Positions 24,709 through 37,167 of a stretch of 64,000 bases of DNA are shown here, piece by piece; the stretch's first letter is position 1; each line of letters opens with the position of its first letter. Position numbers and translations under genes: made by a program. The stretch is from Urophycis tenuis (lineage: Eukaryota; Chordata; Actinopteri; Gadiformes; Phycidae). The stretch lies in the NCBI GenBank assembly GCA_036785325.1, contig JAXIVH010000018.1, forward strand, positions 1,782,081-1,846,080, read 5' to 3'. A model generated the notes under the pieces. The model was not told the DNA's origin. It saw only the letters and a program-made list of their open reading frames with translations, and searched no databases.

Positions 24709-25170
24709 AATATGGGTTGCTAGTCTAAGGACCCAATTTGTGCCTTGCCCGTGGCAAAGCCTTAACAAAAATGTTGATAAAACATTCGTTAAAAAAACAT
24801 TGATATATTCTTGAAAGATAACTCTTAAGAAAAGTCCACATATAACTGAAACGTTTACCATAGTCATATCCGCAATGCTCTTTCTAAGACCCAGTTATAT
24901 TATTCTAAGACGGCATATGCTACTGCCAACCAAGTACAGTTTGTGGACGACTGTTGCTGAATAGTCATCCATGGAGAGCAGTGTGTCCTGGTGATGATGG
25001 TTTATATAAGCCTTATCGTTTTACAGACAATTGCTTATTGAACCAAATCAAGAATACGAAAGACCATGGTAGCTGTAAACCAAACATCGTTTTCCTGATA
25101 TCAACAGGTTGTCGTGTCGAAAAGCTGTCAAGCCGCTGAATTGGATAGCTCGACGGCCGGTGAAAACACA

Positions 25171-28100
25171 ATGAATTCATATCACATTCTGGAGCACGTA
25201 GGAGAGGGCTCCTTCGGGCGTGTTTACAAGGGGAGGAAACGGTTCAGCCCACAGGTTAATACCAGGGAACTTATTCACCTACCTTATTTTTCTGTTGATA
25301 ATATTGTATTTTTTGTACAGTAAGATAGGCTTCACTTTTGGACTTGTTTAAATGCATTGCGTTACTTCTTTCTCCGTAGGTGGTGGCCTTGAAGTTTATT
25401 CCAAAGGTTGGCCGCTCTGAAAAGGAGCTGCGAAGTCTCAAGAGGGAAATTGAAATCATGAGGGGACTTCAACATCCCAACATTGTCCAAATGTTTGACA
25501 GCTTTGAGACGGATAAAGAGGTGTGTAATTATTATTTAATGATTAATTAAATACAAATCTTTGCCCTGTGGAAATTGTCTTTGAGCAGAAAAAAAACACT
25601 GATAAGTGTTCAAGTTCATTACAGCCTTCTTGTGTATATTATACTTGATTATATTTATTGATAATTATCACACATTTGTGTGCACTAGGTTGTGGTTGTA
25701 ACTGAGTATGCAGAAGGGGAGTTGTTTCAAATTCTCGAGGACGACGGCCATCTTCCGGAGAGCCAGGTATGCACATTTACACTTAATAGAGTATTAAGAC
25801 ACGTTCATAAGTCATCCATTTGAATGATCTTCATTTGGTTCATTTCCTTCTTTTGAGGTGCAAGAGATTGCCTGTCAGCTTGTCTCGGCACTGTATTATT
25901 TACACTCCCATCGAATTCTCCATCGAGACATGAAACCACAAAACATTCTCTTGGGCAAACGTGGTGTGGTGAAACTATGTGATTTTGGGTAAGTCCATTT
26001 TTTGTTTTTATAACCACACAATAACAAGTCTCAGGGAAGGGAATTGCTATTGTTATTTTCTACTTTGTAGTGGCAGGTGTCAATTTCCATACTAAACTAT
26101 ACACATGAGCTGAAGCTAGTTTGTTGAACAGAAACTGCACGTTTGTTTGTTTAAGTTCCCATGGCTTTTGGATTGTATATTTGGCCAGCAGTAGTGAACT
26201 GTAAAGTAAACCAAAAAAAAAAGTGTCTGTAAATGTTTGAAATCAACACAGTGTAGACTGCCCACTGTAGAAATATGCTTATTAATATGATATCCCCTGA
26301 AAACTTCATACGCTCGCATGGTTGAGTTTCTCCGCCCTTTTTAGTTCTGGGTTTCTGGACCGGACCCTTGCTGTCTCGCCCCAGAAGTTCTGCTCCAACA
26401 CAGTAGGGCTACTGCAACCGATTCTAAAACTGCACTCATTTGCCCTTTTAGTTTTGCCCGGTCCATGAGTGTCTCCACCCTGGTGCTGACCTCCATCAAG
26501 GGGACTCCATTGTACATGTCCCCGGAGCTGGTGGAGGAGAAGCCGTACGACCACACCGCCGACCTCTGGTCCCTGGGCTGCATCCTCTACGAGCTGCACA
26601 CCGGGGTGCCGCCCTTCTACACCAACTCCATCTTCCAGCTGGTGCAGCTCATCGTGAAGGACACCGTGAAGTGGCCCGCCGACACCATGAGCCCCACCTG
26701 CATGGTACTACTCCACCCCAGTGTGTCAGTTGTGTGTGTGTGTGTGTGTGTGTGTGTCGATTGGGCATTTAGACCTAGGGGATAAGGAGAGCATGAATCG
26801 CGTCATGTTTTTTCTCTTTGAGGTATTCCCCAATGAATGAGTCAAAAGCCATAATGTTGTATTAAAGTTTGATGTTGTTCGTGTTGTCTGTGTTACAAAC
26901 AGCATATATAGAAGACGCTTAACAGTACATTATAACACATGAAAGAGTTTTTTCACGCAACCTTGTTGTCGGGGCGGCAGTAGCTCAGTAGGTAGAGCGG
27001 GTGGACAGGGCGGGTCGTCCACTAACCCTAGGGTCGGCGGTTGAATCCCCTTGATCCCCCACCTCCAACTGTCCACATGTCGAACCCCACAAATGTACTG
27101 ATTGTAAGTCGATTTGGCCAAAAGCATCTGCTAAGTGCCCCCATTCTTGTTGTGTAGATAGAAAGTACATTTGGGAAGAGACAGTTGTAATTTTGTCAAT
27201 TTGTATTGTTGTCGGTGACATGCAGGGGTTGTTTTGAAGAATTTTGAATAGCATCGATGTATGGCTGGTGATTGGCTGAGATACCAAATCAGCTTCATTT
27301 TTTAAAATGAATCAAGATCGTTGATCACCCTAATGGTGTCCTTGTTGAAACTCCACAGGGGTTCCTCAAAGGTTTGCTGACCAAAGATCCCCAGAAGAGA
27401 CTGTCATGGCCGGACCTCTTGCACCACCCTTTCGTAGCGGACGGTGTTCTAGGTAAGGCTTTCAAAACCCCTCCCCCACCGATCTTTCAATGAAATGTCA
27501 TGCGTCTGAGAGCTACATCATTTGAGTGTGATGCGTTGTTGCAGTGTTGCCGGGCGACAGTGTCTTCAACCCCCTGACTGTGGCCCCCAGCCCTGACGTG
27601 CTGGCCCTCAAGCACCAGCAGGTCAGGGAGAAGTCGGCCGGCTCTGGGAAGAACAGGCTGCTGCGCAAGGTCTTGGCGCACAGAGACAAGGACCAGAAAG
27701 GAAAAGAGGTGGGATCCTTTTTTTCGAGTCAACGACAGGAGACTTTCAAATCACATGATTTGAAGTTGCGCAAAAGAAGTTTGGGCACGGCTCTGGGCCC
27801 CATCCTGGGCCCTTTGTCCTGGGAACCAAACCGTACCCCTCAAAACTAACCCAAACCCTGAAACTGAAATCAAACACTTACGTCTAACCCAAACTCTTAA
27901 AAAAATCCTAACCTTAATACCAAACGTAAAACCAAACACTGAAGGCCACAATAACCCCAAATGTCATTTCCAACGGGAGTCCTACACCTGAAAGAGTTGT
28001 GTGTGTGCTCTCTATATCAGGGTGAGGGAGAGAGAGCCGCAGAAGACCCAGGCCCAAGTAAGTCCTCTCCAGGCCGGGCACGGCCCAACCACCGCACAGA

Positions 28101-31100
28101 ACCCGCGCCCCCGCGGGAACAAGAGAAAGTCCAGGAAGCAGCCAAAATGTTCCTCAACTTTAAGAAACAAACAAGCACGACTTCAAAACGCAGGTAGATA
28201 TTAAGGTCTTTTAAATGATCTATGATCTATACTCAATTTGCTGACATCTTTGAACCCGTACACGACAACCTAACCCTCACCCCTTATAGGTAAATCAGGT
28301 TTTCATCAAACCAGCAAGTGCAATTAAACCCATTATTTGTGAGGAGACATGAAGGTGGGGGGTGATATTGTAGTCACTAGAGCTCCCTTTCAAAAGGTAC
28401 AGGGTTCAATCCTGTAGTTTTCGAAAGGTAACTTGACAACGTGTATCTGAACTCAAGCTTTGGATAAAAGCATGTGCTAACTATCTAAAGAAAAGAAAAT
28501 ATGACTATGTACTCATGGAGTAATTGTGTGTGTTGTTCCTCTGCAGGGGCCAGATCAGTAGGGACTATGAGCAGGAGTTTCCTTCTGTTGAGGTTGGGCC
28601 GAGATTCGTGCGGACCGGACATAATCCTCCACCTGGGCAGGTACCGGTAAGTGGTCCTGACTCCACACACTGTTCAAAATGCGTGCTAAACCTATTTCTT
28701 TTTTTAATAATAAGGGTTAGCCATCTTGCTCAGAGAGCTTACTCTACCTGTAGGCCTATGTAGGCTGCATACATGGATTTTGATCTGAGATCCTTTCAGC
28801 TGGGAGTCAATATCAACCTAACCCCTGGACCTACTGTTGTATTGTAATAACTATATTGATCGGTTGTTCCTCTGTCAGGATGAGCATACTGAAGTTTATT
28901 GGCGGAGGTTGGCCTTTGAAACGGATCCAGGGAAGCTGGCGTCACCATCGAACCACCAAGTCATCATTCCTCAAGTGAAAAACAAACTACTGGCTTTCAA
29001 ATCCCAGGTGAGGCTGTGTGGACGATAGGCGAGTAAAGATTTGTGACATAGTCGGAGCGGTGTGCCGTTGATTGATCCACTGATTGATCTTTGTTCAGCT
29101 CTTGGATGGGATCCTGGAAGACGCATGGCAGATTCTCCATCCGTTGAGAGTCCTCTCCATGCTGCTTCTGAACTCTGACCATGAGAACTCTCTTCATATT
29201 GGCCGTGAACTGGGTCTGCCCCATCTGCTCTTTGATTTGACCAGCGTAATGGTGGATAAGATGAACGTTATTAAGGTAAATATGCTGAATGTCACTCACA
29301 GTCAGAAGGATATCACCACAGTGGAATATTGACGGAGGTTCATACCATCATGTTGGTAAAGTACTCTCTGCTTGGACTCTCTGTGTTAAGGAACCCTGGA
29401 TCAACGATGTCCTCAGTCAGGTCCTTGCGGTCCTTGTAGCGTACTGGGACAGACATTCTGAATGGGCCCAGGATGAAAACAGGTTAATGTTTTTTTTGTG
29501 TATTTTCTATTCTAAACTAGATCATGTATTTGTCTTATATAATGAAATACTCCTTTTTCATTTGCTGTCTCCTAACTCAAATATCCAGTTATTTTATCTA
29601 TTCAAATGAACTAATTCTTTGTTACATTATATGATATTGTTATTTAGTATTAGTTATTTCAACAATTTCTTATTTCGCTTTTATGACAGAGAAAAGTTAC
29701 ACAAGATCCCTTTGGAATTGTGATTGCCTACTCTCTAGTGTTCATGATTTCATTCATGCTACTTGTAAACCAGTTAAAAGCCATACAAATATAGACTATA
29801 TTAAATACCATCTGCTGTTTTACTGTAGAATGGAAGAGCTCATGAAGCCTGTTCTCAAGATCCTCAGTAAACCAGCTTCCACGCCTTCAGCAGTAAGCAC
29901 TTCCTAATCCACCCAATATGACATGTCTCCACATACTCCCATTCTCATACCAATGGAGTATTATTGAAGGACTGCTGGTTGAACGTTAGCTGTCCCTCTG
30001 TCTGTGCTGCAGGCCGTGGCTGCAGCAGTTCTCTCCATGTTCACACACCATGGAGTTTCTGTCGACGTTGACATCGGCACTCTGAGTGAGGTGCTGAAGA
30101 GCTCTTCCCTGGTCTCCAAGGTGGGCAGCTGGCTATTCATTTATGGTCATTTATATGGTTTTGTATGGTCATATTCGTCGTATGGTCGTATTCTCACTAG
30201 TTATTCCTCCACTAACAATGCCAGTGATTGCTTGGTCAACAATTTCGGCTCAATCCTTATCCTGACCTTTACTACACAAAATATTCCTATAAATGCCCAA
30301 CATTTTTACCTTAATGCAAATATTTTGCAAATATAATTTCTAATAAATTAAACACAATCATTTCTGATTTTACACCGGTACCCGGGCCACCATGTGTAAA
30401 ATGAGCTAAGCCAACATTTGAATTGCTGGCGCTGGAAAAGAAGGATTTCATCAGAATACAGGAACTAAAATAAGGCTTCCCTTATAGCCACAGGGGTTCC
30501 TACCTCCAGGCTGGGGAGCGTGTGATGGTCCACTGTCTCTGCTGCTACATTCAGTCTCTGAGGTCAGACAGTGAAGGCGATGCACTGAGACTGCTACACC
30601 ATGCTTAAAATACGTATGCAGTGGGTTAAAATGGGCATGTCGTCATCTGTCCCTTGTTCTACTCCTAGCATGGAAATGGCTCCCCGTCCACATCTCCAAG
30701 ACAGGAGATCTGGTGTGATCTGTGGAGGACCATTGCTAATGCACTGGAAACACAGATAAACCCTCACTTCTGCTCCATAAAGGGTAGTGTTTTTCCCCCT
30801 TGTCTTAACCTATATTTGAGGTATTCTATGGTATTTACAGTACATACATGCATTTTCAAGATCAAGATTTGTAAATGTATCCGTTTTTTCATCAGGACTG
30901 CACTCCTTCCTGTCCGCCATGTTGTGCGTCTTCACCAAAGACCCCAGCCTGTGTCTTCCTCTGTTCTCCGACAGCCAATCAGAATGCGTACACACGTTAG
31001 GCCTTGTGCTGCACCATAACTGGTGAGTGTAGAGCATGTTATCATGTGAGACAGTTGGGATCATTAGGTAACGCAGGAGGTGGTTGACTTCCAGCCGAAA

Positions 31101-33301
31101 GGATCCAGGTTAGAACTCCAATGTCCGGTCTAATATTAAGAGTTGAGCAAGATTTCTACCCCCTACCTCCTCACACACAACATGTTTATCTTTAGTAAAA
31201 TAAAATCACTTGCGGCAGCTTTGGATAAAAATGTGTTCTAAATAGTGAACAGTACATAGTGAACTGATAGGAGGTGTGTGGATAAGAAGTGAATACAATG
31301 AAGTGGATAAAGGTTACAGCTAAATAGTGATTGGTCATAAATAGTGCAGTGGTACACAGTAACACCACTCACCTCCTTGTCCCCCCAGGTGTTCTAATGG
31401 GACTCCTGCTGGAGTCCAGGAGGAGGACCTGGACGACCTGCTGGTCCTGAGCTGCCTGCTGCTGTGCTTCCCCTTCTCCCTGGACCTGTCGCCGAGGACC
31501 CGGGCCAAGGTCCTGGACCTGTACGACCGCTGGGGGGTGGTCACTGGCCTCATGCAGGTTCGAGAGCCCGCCGCCCCCGTGCTCCCAGTGATCCTTCAGT
31601 GCTGACGAGAGACAGCCAGACGATGCTAAATTCATCTCTGCTTGGTGGATTTCATCGATGTTTTTTTTTTTTTCAACTTCCTCTAGATGATCCAGACTCG
31701 TCCCCCTGCTCTGCTAGAGCTTCCTCTCTCTCTGCTGAGTCGCCTGCTCCTGTGCGACCCGGGCCGCTTCGTTCCCCGCCTTGCGGCGGCCTCGCCCCAG
31801 GCCCGAGACTTCTTCTTCTGCCCAGCCGACGGCGGCGACACCCGACGGCCAACGCCAACCACCCCGCGGGGGGATCACACCGCCTCCTCCGGGCCCAGGA
31901 CCGCCAGCTCCCTGCTGGTCGCTCTGCTGCGGGCCGACGCGCTGTGGGACTCGGCGGCGGAGCTCCTGGCCCTGCTGGCCCAGGTGGCGCGGCGCACTCC
32001 GGGGGGGGGCGCCCCCGGTCCCCGCCTGCGCCTGGACACCGCGGTGCTGCTCCAGGCCCTGGCCCACCCCCAGGAGCGGGTGAGGGTGGCCGCCTGCAGC
32101 CTGCTGGGGCACCTGAACCCCTTTGCCCCGGGGGCAGTGCCGGCCCCGGGTCCCGCCGTGTTCCGGGAGCTGACCGACGGCCTGCGGGACCCGAGCGCCC
32201 CCGTGCGGAGGACGGCGTGCCGGGCGGTGGGGAACTGGCTGGGCTTCATCGGGGAGGCGGGGGCGGACGCGGGAGGCGGGGGAGAGGGAAGGCTGGCGGA
32301 CGCGGAGCCGGGGAGACTGACGGCGGAGGCGACTCCGTCTCCGGTGCCGAAGCGGAGTGCCGGGGACCCGCCGGAGAGCGGCGGCGGTGGCGACGGCGGT
32401 GGCTGGACGGGGGAAACGGCGAGGACGGCCCCCCTGCTGTTGTCGCTGGTCACTGACCCGGACGCCGTCACCCGGCGCCACAGCTGCGCGGCGCTGGGGA
32501 ACCTCAGCGGTGTCTACCAGGGCGGCGCCCCGGGCGCGGAGGCGGAGGTGGACGCGGACGCGCTCCGCCTGCTCTTGGCGGCGGCGTGCGCTGACCCGCA
32601 CGGGGGCGTGAGACGCGCCGCCGTCGCCACACTCAGCGTGTACAGCCGGCGGGAGGCGCTGCGGCAGGTGACTGGGTGGTGACGTGACTGATGCTGTGAT
32701 GACTGATGCTGTGATGAGTGATGCTGTGATGACTGATGCTGTGATGACTGATGCTGTGATGACTGATGCTGTGATGACGGATGCTGTGATGGTGGTTCAT
32801 GAATGAATTGCTCGCATCCTGTTTCGTGGTTGGACTGAAGGCTTAGTTTTAAGGACGTTTTTTTGTTTTTATTTTACATGAGCTTCACTTTGTTATTGTT
32901 GTTGAAACATTCAAGATTCTGTGTACTTCATTTTTAAAGAAGGCCACTTGTTTTGCGGCATTAAATCATTTTAAATGTCACAAATGACACAGGGAAGCAT
33001 AATGTGCAGACGACTGGTGAACGACTAAATTTCAGTAATTAGTAACTAAATAATACGCACCTACACATATTACAACCAGAAACATTTATTGGAGAAGCTT
33101 GTCTCATTAAAACACAGAGCGCAACGCAAAAACTCACATCGAGCAACCGAGCGACGCGACGCGTTCCAAAACTAAACCAAACTCTTTCTGTTTGCATCGA
33201 AGGTCCTGGTGTCTCTGGACGCATATGAGAAGGTCCTGAGAGCTTCTCACACTGCGCCTCCACAATGTGACTACAGGCAGCTCATCCACCATCTCAAGTG
33301 A
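25171..33301 (+). CDS. stk36: STK36 / Fused serine-threonine kinase (20 coding exons)
   Basis: Exons: 25171-25254, 25380-25520, 25689-25766, 25858-25988, 26452-26704, 27359-27452, 27545-27708, 28021-28193, 28547-28646, 28879-29007, 29099-29275, 29391-29482, 29829-29892, 30013-30120, 30494-30562, 30669-30783, 30896-31022, 31389-31557, 31687-32667, 33203-33301. All join in frame with GT-AG: 1115 codons plus stop. Kinase domain 1-254: glycine loop GEGSFG (11-16), Lys33, HRD at 123-125, Asn130, DFG 143-145, activation segment SIKGTPLYMSPE. The C-terminal half is HEAT/ARM-like, and the end (QLIHHLK) matches the family. Family role: Fused-type kinase for Hedgehog signalling and construction of the motile-cilium central pair. 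The start MNSYHILEHVG is the conserved one; an in-frame ATG lies 19 codons upstream. The exon 28547-28646 donor could instead be 6 nt earlier. The protein is ~200 residues shorter than human STK36 (~1315). Confidence 0.93.
26971..27140 (+). mobile_element. tRNA-derived SINE in stk36 intron
   Basis: The head GGCGGCAGTAGCTCAGTAGG contains an A box, GGTTGAATCCCC is the B box, and the body ends in a tail (TGTAAGTCGATTTGGCCAAA, AGCATCTGCTAAGTG) of the type shared with fish LINE 3' ends. Two further copies of the same family lie at 33482-33613 and 60716-60890. Confidence 0.85.
28370..28490 (+). mobile_element. Degenerate SINE tail in stk36 intron
   Basis: A B-box-like GGGTTCAATCCTG and a tail CTTTGGATAAAAGCATGTGC are recognisable, but the head is worn. 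It may be a different SINE family from the copy at 26971. Confidence 0.5.
31078..31245 (+). mobile_element. Degenerate SINE-like element in stk36 intron
   Basis: It begins with a tRNA-like region (GGTGGTTGACTTCCAGCCGA, AGGTTAGAACTCC) and ends with the fish SINE/LINE-type tail GCAGCTTTGGATAAAAATGT. Many differences from the other copies. Confidence 0.5.
32676..32792 (+). repeat. 15-bp minisatellite in last stk36 intron
   Basis: About seven or eight copies of a unit made of GATGACTGATGCTGT start 8 bp after the splice donor of the large penultimate stk36 exon. Copies are nearly identical, with single changes (GAGTGA, GACGGA), which suggests recent expansion. Confidence 0.85.
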
Positions 33302-33390
33302 CCGCTCCTCTCCTGGGAGACAGGATGCCGGCAGGACTTTTGTATTTGTTAAATAAACATTCAGAAAAAATAAAGGTTGTGATACTTCAT
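33302..33390 (+). terminator. stk36 3' UTR with poly(A) signals
   Basis: After the stop codon, AATAAA hexamers at 33352-33357 and 33369-33374 give a very short 3' UTR of about 70-90 nt. A SINE begins ~90 bp further on. Confidence 0.7.
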
Positions 33391-33481
33391 CTGAACATGA
33401 AACAAGACATTCTGTAAAGGGCATTATTACAGCTGGCACGTACCGCAGAAATATGACGGTTGACCAGACCAAACGTCACAC

Positions 33482-33613
33482 TCAGTACATTTGTGAGGGT
33501 TCGACATGTGGACCGCTGGAGGAGAGGGATCAAGGGGATTGAACCGCCGACGCTACGGTTAGTGGACGACCCGCTCTGTCCAGCCGCTCTACCCACTGAG
33601 CTACTGCCGTCTT
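33482..33613 (-). mobile_element. tRNA-derived SINE, minus orientation
   Basis: Reverse complement of the same family as 26971-27140: A box (GCTCAGTGGGTAGAGC), B box (GGTTCAATCCCC) and the conserved stretch through CCACATGTCGAACCC. The 3' tail is cut short near ACTGAGTGTGACG. Confidence 0.85.
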
Positions 33614-33619
33614 GATTGG

Positions 33620-33975
33620 TCAGGCTGGCTTGGAGACTGATGAAGATTCCGTGCAGGATGGTCTAAAGTTAGAGTATCTCCCAGATGAAACGTTCTGGGT
33701 TCAAACCGCAGTCCGCAGTCTATCTGTAGACATCCCTGTGCCTATCCCTACCAGATCATTATGTATTTGCATTTACTTATTTTTGGATCGCAAAATTAAG
33801 TAACTTTGGACACACGTCATATCTATGATCTATTAATTATTGATTTTCAACATGCACTCACTCACAGGACATAATATTGATTAACATGTATTGCTCCATG
33901 GTTACCAGTTTGACAGGTGCCACCAGCAAAGCCTTACAGCAGATCATTTGTGTCAGTGTATGTTGTTTTTCTTTC

Positions 33976-34049
<74 letters not shown>

Positions 34050-34613
34050 AGCCAGCCTCTTCTTGCATCATCCGAGGCCTGAAACGACTCTCTCTGCTGC
34101 TGATGCCGTTGTTTTTTAACAGTCTAAGTTACTTTCAATTACACGTCTAACAACGGCAGAGACACAGCGCTAACAGGCTCGTGTTGCACCTCTATGAAGT
34201 GGCTCTTTCATGTGTACACTGATCTGGTTTTTAAAGATGTTTGCGTGTTGTGACAAGGTGATGAACATGTGTTATGCTGCGCGTTTGAGGGTAAAACACT
34301 GAGTTGGACTTTGAGATTGTAACGTGAACAGTGATTCCAGTGTGTCATTCAGCGAGGCTCTAAATGAGTCGGTTGCACAAATTACTTGACGAATAGAAAC
34401 CATGATATAAGCGTTGTAACTCAGCAGCATAAAATAAGAACAATAAAAGATATTCAAACTTTGTGGCTAGCTCCCGTTACTGACAGTTTTTTGTTACCGT
34501 ATAACTTTCCCTAACGTTTGACTATAAACGGCTGGTGTGTAACTGTAAAAATATTTACAGAGATTGATTATCGATAGTAAACATCCTCTCATCAATATCT
34601 CACTTTGTCTGGT

Positions 34614-34685
<72 letters not shown>

Positions 34686-35489
34686 CATGCCCTAATTTAC
34701 AGATCTTCCACTAAAAAGTTAAATTGCAATATGCTGAAATAGTACAAAAATCCCTGTGGGTGGGGCACCTGAAAGGTTAATACTACAACAGGCTATAAAT
34801 AGAATGTTTCCGCATTCCTGTCAAAAATAAAAAATGCAATTTTGTTTATGCGGCATTTTTTGGGGGCTGTTAAATTGCCGCATGTCGGTGGCATGTATTT
34901 GGCAAAATCTTAAGAACAAACATTTTTTTTGTATCTAGCCTAGCATAGTAGTGAAAGCCAATTTTCTTCGTGGACAAAATAAAATTGTATTATATATAGG
35001 CCTACTTCGTAATAATACAGAGAAGGACCTATTTAGGCTAATGCAGTCCATTTAGGGTTTTATTTAATTATTGTCCAACATTTAGTGGTCTTACAAAATT
35101 TCTTCCGCACAACCATATGGCTCATGAGGCATTGTCACAATTTCTATTAATCCTGTGTTTATATATATATATTTTTTTTCTACTTGTACTTTTTATCATT
35201 TTGCATGCCACCGTTATTTTATTCTGATAAAACAATGTCCGTATTGACCAATAGCCTCCAACATGTCCAGCGAAACACACGAAATGCCGTCCTGAGGCTG
35301 ATTTCAATACTATTACTTGTGCCGCAAACAAACCAAAACAATTCAGACACTTGACATTAAAGTCCAGCAAGTCAAAATCAACTCCAAAAAAATAAAGAAT
35401 GATTGCCTTCTTCCTCATTGTTCCACCGTTTATTTTTGACATTTCGTTTTTGGACTGCAGAAGAAAAAAAAAGCTCTCGGATCAATGAA
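33620..35489. other. Intergenic sequence between stk36 and atf5 3' ends
   Basis: The two genes converge here. No gene is visible. Content: a possible worn SINE (33640-33770, TTCTGGGTTCAAACC), the GT and AC runs, and AT-rich unique sequence. Confidence 0.55.
33979..34046. repeat. (GT)n microsatellite
   Basis: Uninterrupted GT run of ~68 bp between stk36 and atf5. A matching (AC)n run of ~66 bp lies at 34617-34682 in inverted arrangement. Confidence 0.97.
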
Positions 35490-37167
35490 CGGTTGTCACA
35501 AATCACTTTATTATTAAAAAACAAACAAAAAAAAAACTAACAAAACAAAAAAAATCAGCCAAGCAAAAACAAAGCGAGATGGTGGGTATAAGAGTGAGAT
35601 CGGCTCATTTTACAGTGACGCGAGATGAGGCGGTGACGGCTCCGCGTGGGGCTGAACGGCGCCCGCGCGCCAGACGGTCTCGTCCCGTCTGACGCGTCAG
35701 CAGCAGCAGCCTGCAGGCCTGCACAGGCTCAGACCACAGCCGTACAATAAAAAACTAACAAAAAAACCCCGCAAACGCATTCGAAGCAATCGTAAACTTT
35801 CCAATTCACGTTTTTTTTTTCACAGTAGGATATGTATGTTTTGAAAACAAATATAAAGTAGGCCTTTATTATTCGAACTTATATATATATATATAGAAAA
35901 AAAACATTCACAGTTATAGAATCAAATATCCTTGCACACCAAGGCTACCAAGAATTGCGGATATTAAACCAAAAAAAAGCAATGAAAAACAAAAACCTTC
36001 TATTTCTTATTTTTTGTACATTTCTACAAAGCAAATGAAAAATCTGTCCCTCAAGAGCCTATACAAAATGTGTTATAAATGAGTGCATAACAGGTATTAA
36101 GAAAAACATATCTTTTTTTTAGAGAGACAACTTAAAAACATGCTGGAAATGTGTTGATATTCAAAGCTTTATCGTGTGAAACACGACTGGAATGCATTAA
36201 ACTCCAACTTCTGTCACAAATAATTAGCAAATTGAAAGCAATTTGGAACAAATTGCTTTACCTGAGCTCACAACTGATTATATTGCAATTTGCAACTAAA
36301 AAGTGACAGGCTGGCAACTTGACAAAATATCTCATCCAAAGCACTTTGCATCATCGCGTTTTCTTTTGGTTCCTCAACATATTCTGAAAAACACATTTAC
36401 AATCACTGCTTGATTTGAACTTATTACTTAGTTTTCACAATGCACGACATTTAAATCAAATTATAATTTCAACAGAAAAGGCAAAGAAAAGTCAAAGATG
36501 TTTTTCTCACTGATTTGTAGTTATTTTATTCTTCAATTATGGACTATCATAAAATCAATAAAAATGAACCAAAACAACATCATTATAATTATTGCCATTC
36601 AATGTTAGTTGCTTCTCAAGTGGCCATAGAAATAATTTCAGAAAAATATTAAGATTGTCTTTAACATTGTGCTTCAAAAGTCGAACAAAACAGACTCGCA
36701 AAACATATTGCCTGCACTTATCATTTAAAACATAGGACATAAAAAAATCAAATAAAAAAATCTAAATATTATTTCACTACTTTAATTACTGACATCAACT
36801 TGATTGTAAGGCTGTCAATGACAAATTACTTCTATTTTATTTCAGGATCCGTGGTCGATTCAACTTGACATTCTCAAAAAATGATTGTCATTTAACATTT
36901 CAGTGTCACAGTGCAGACTTGAGTTATTCATTGTGCGAAAGCATTGGACTCAAAGAATAGACTGTCGAGTTACAAAGTGTCAAATGAAACAAACAAATAA
37001 ATAAACACACAAATAAATAAATAAATAAATAAATAAACAAAAACAAAAAAACACATGCAGTTACTCCACCAAAGCAGAAGGGAAGACAAAAAGGTTATCT
37101 GGGGACAAACAAACACAAAAGGGGTTCCCTGTTTGTTGTCTCCTTGGGGTCGGGGGCCATTGTGCTC
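35490..37167 (-). terminator. atf5 3' UTR and poly(A) signal
   Basis: The 1.7 kb after the atf5 stop codon is AT-rich with no ORF of note, as expected for a long 3' UTR. On the minus strand an AATAAA lies at 35512-35507 close to the end of this block, placing cleavage near 35490. A (AAAT)n run at 37010-37035 sits near its start. Confidence 0.6.

Larger units (their letters stand above)
23645..25170. promoter_or_regulatory. Divergent intergenic region between adamts15 and stk36
   Basis: About 1.5 kb separates the two start codons, which point away from each other, so both promoters and 5' UTRs must lie here or in unseen upstream exons. On the adamts15 side a TATATATA run (24140-24153) is a weak TATA candidate. 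On the stk36 side an X-box-like sequence lies at 24695-24708. The middle is occupied by the palindrome at 24260-24365. A possible splice acceptor (AACAG) near 25107 suggests an untranslated stk36 first exon. Confidence 0.4.

Noticed and set aside
26971..27060. A genuine tRNA gene
   Set aside because: A and B boxes are present, but the cloverleaf is too long and diverged, and the element continues into a SINE tail with other copies nearby.
27840..27960. Telomere-like CCTAACCC text
   Set aside because: Only loosely similar AAACC/TAACC words without a regular hexamer; probably low-complexity intron sequence.
31464..32601. Long frames in other phases and on the minus strand over the stk36 GC-rich exon
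   Set aside because: GC-rich sequence lacks stops in all frames. Only one frame matches STK36 and joins the splice sites.
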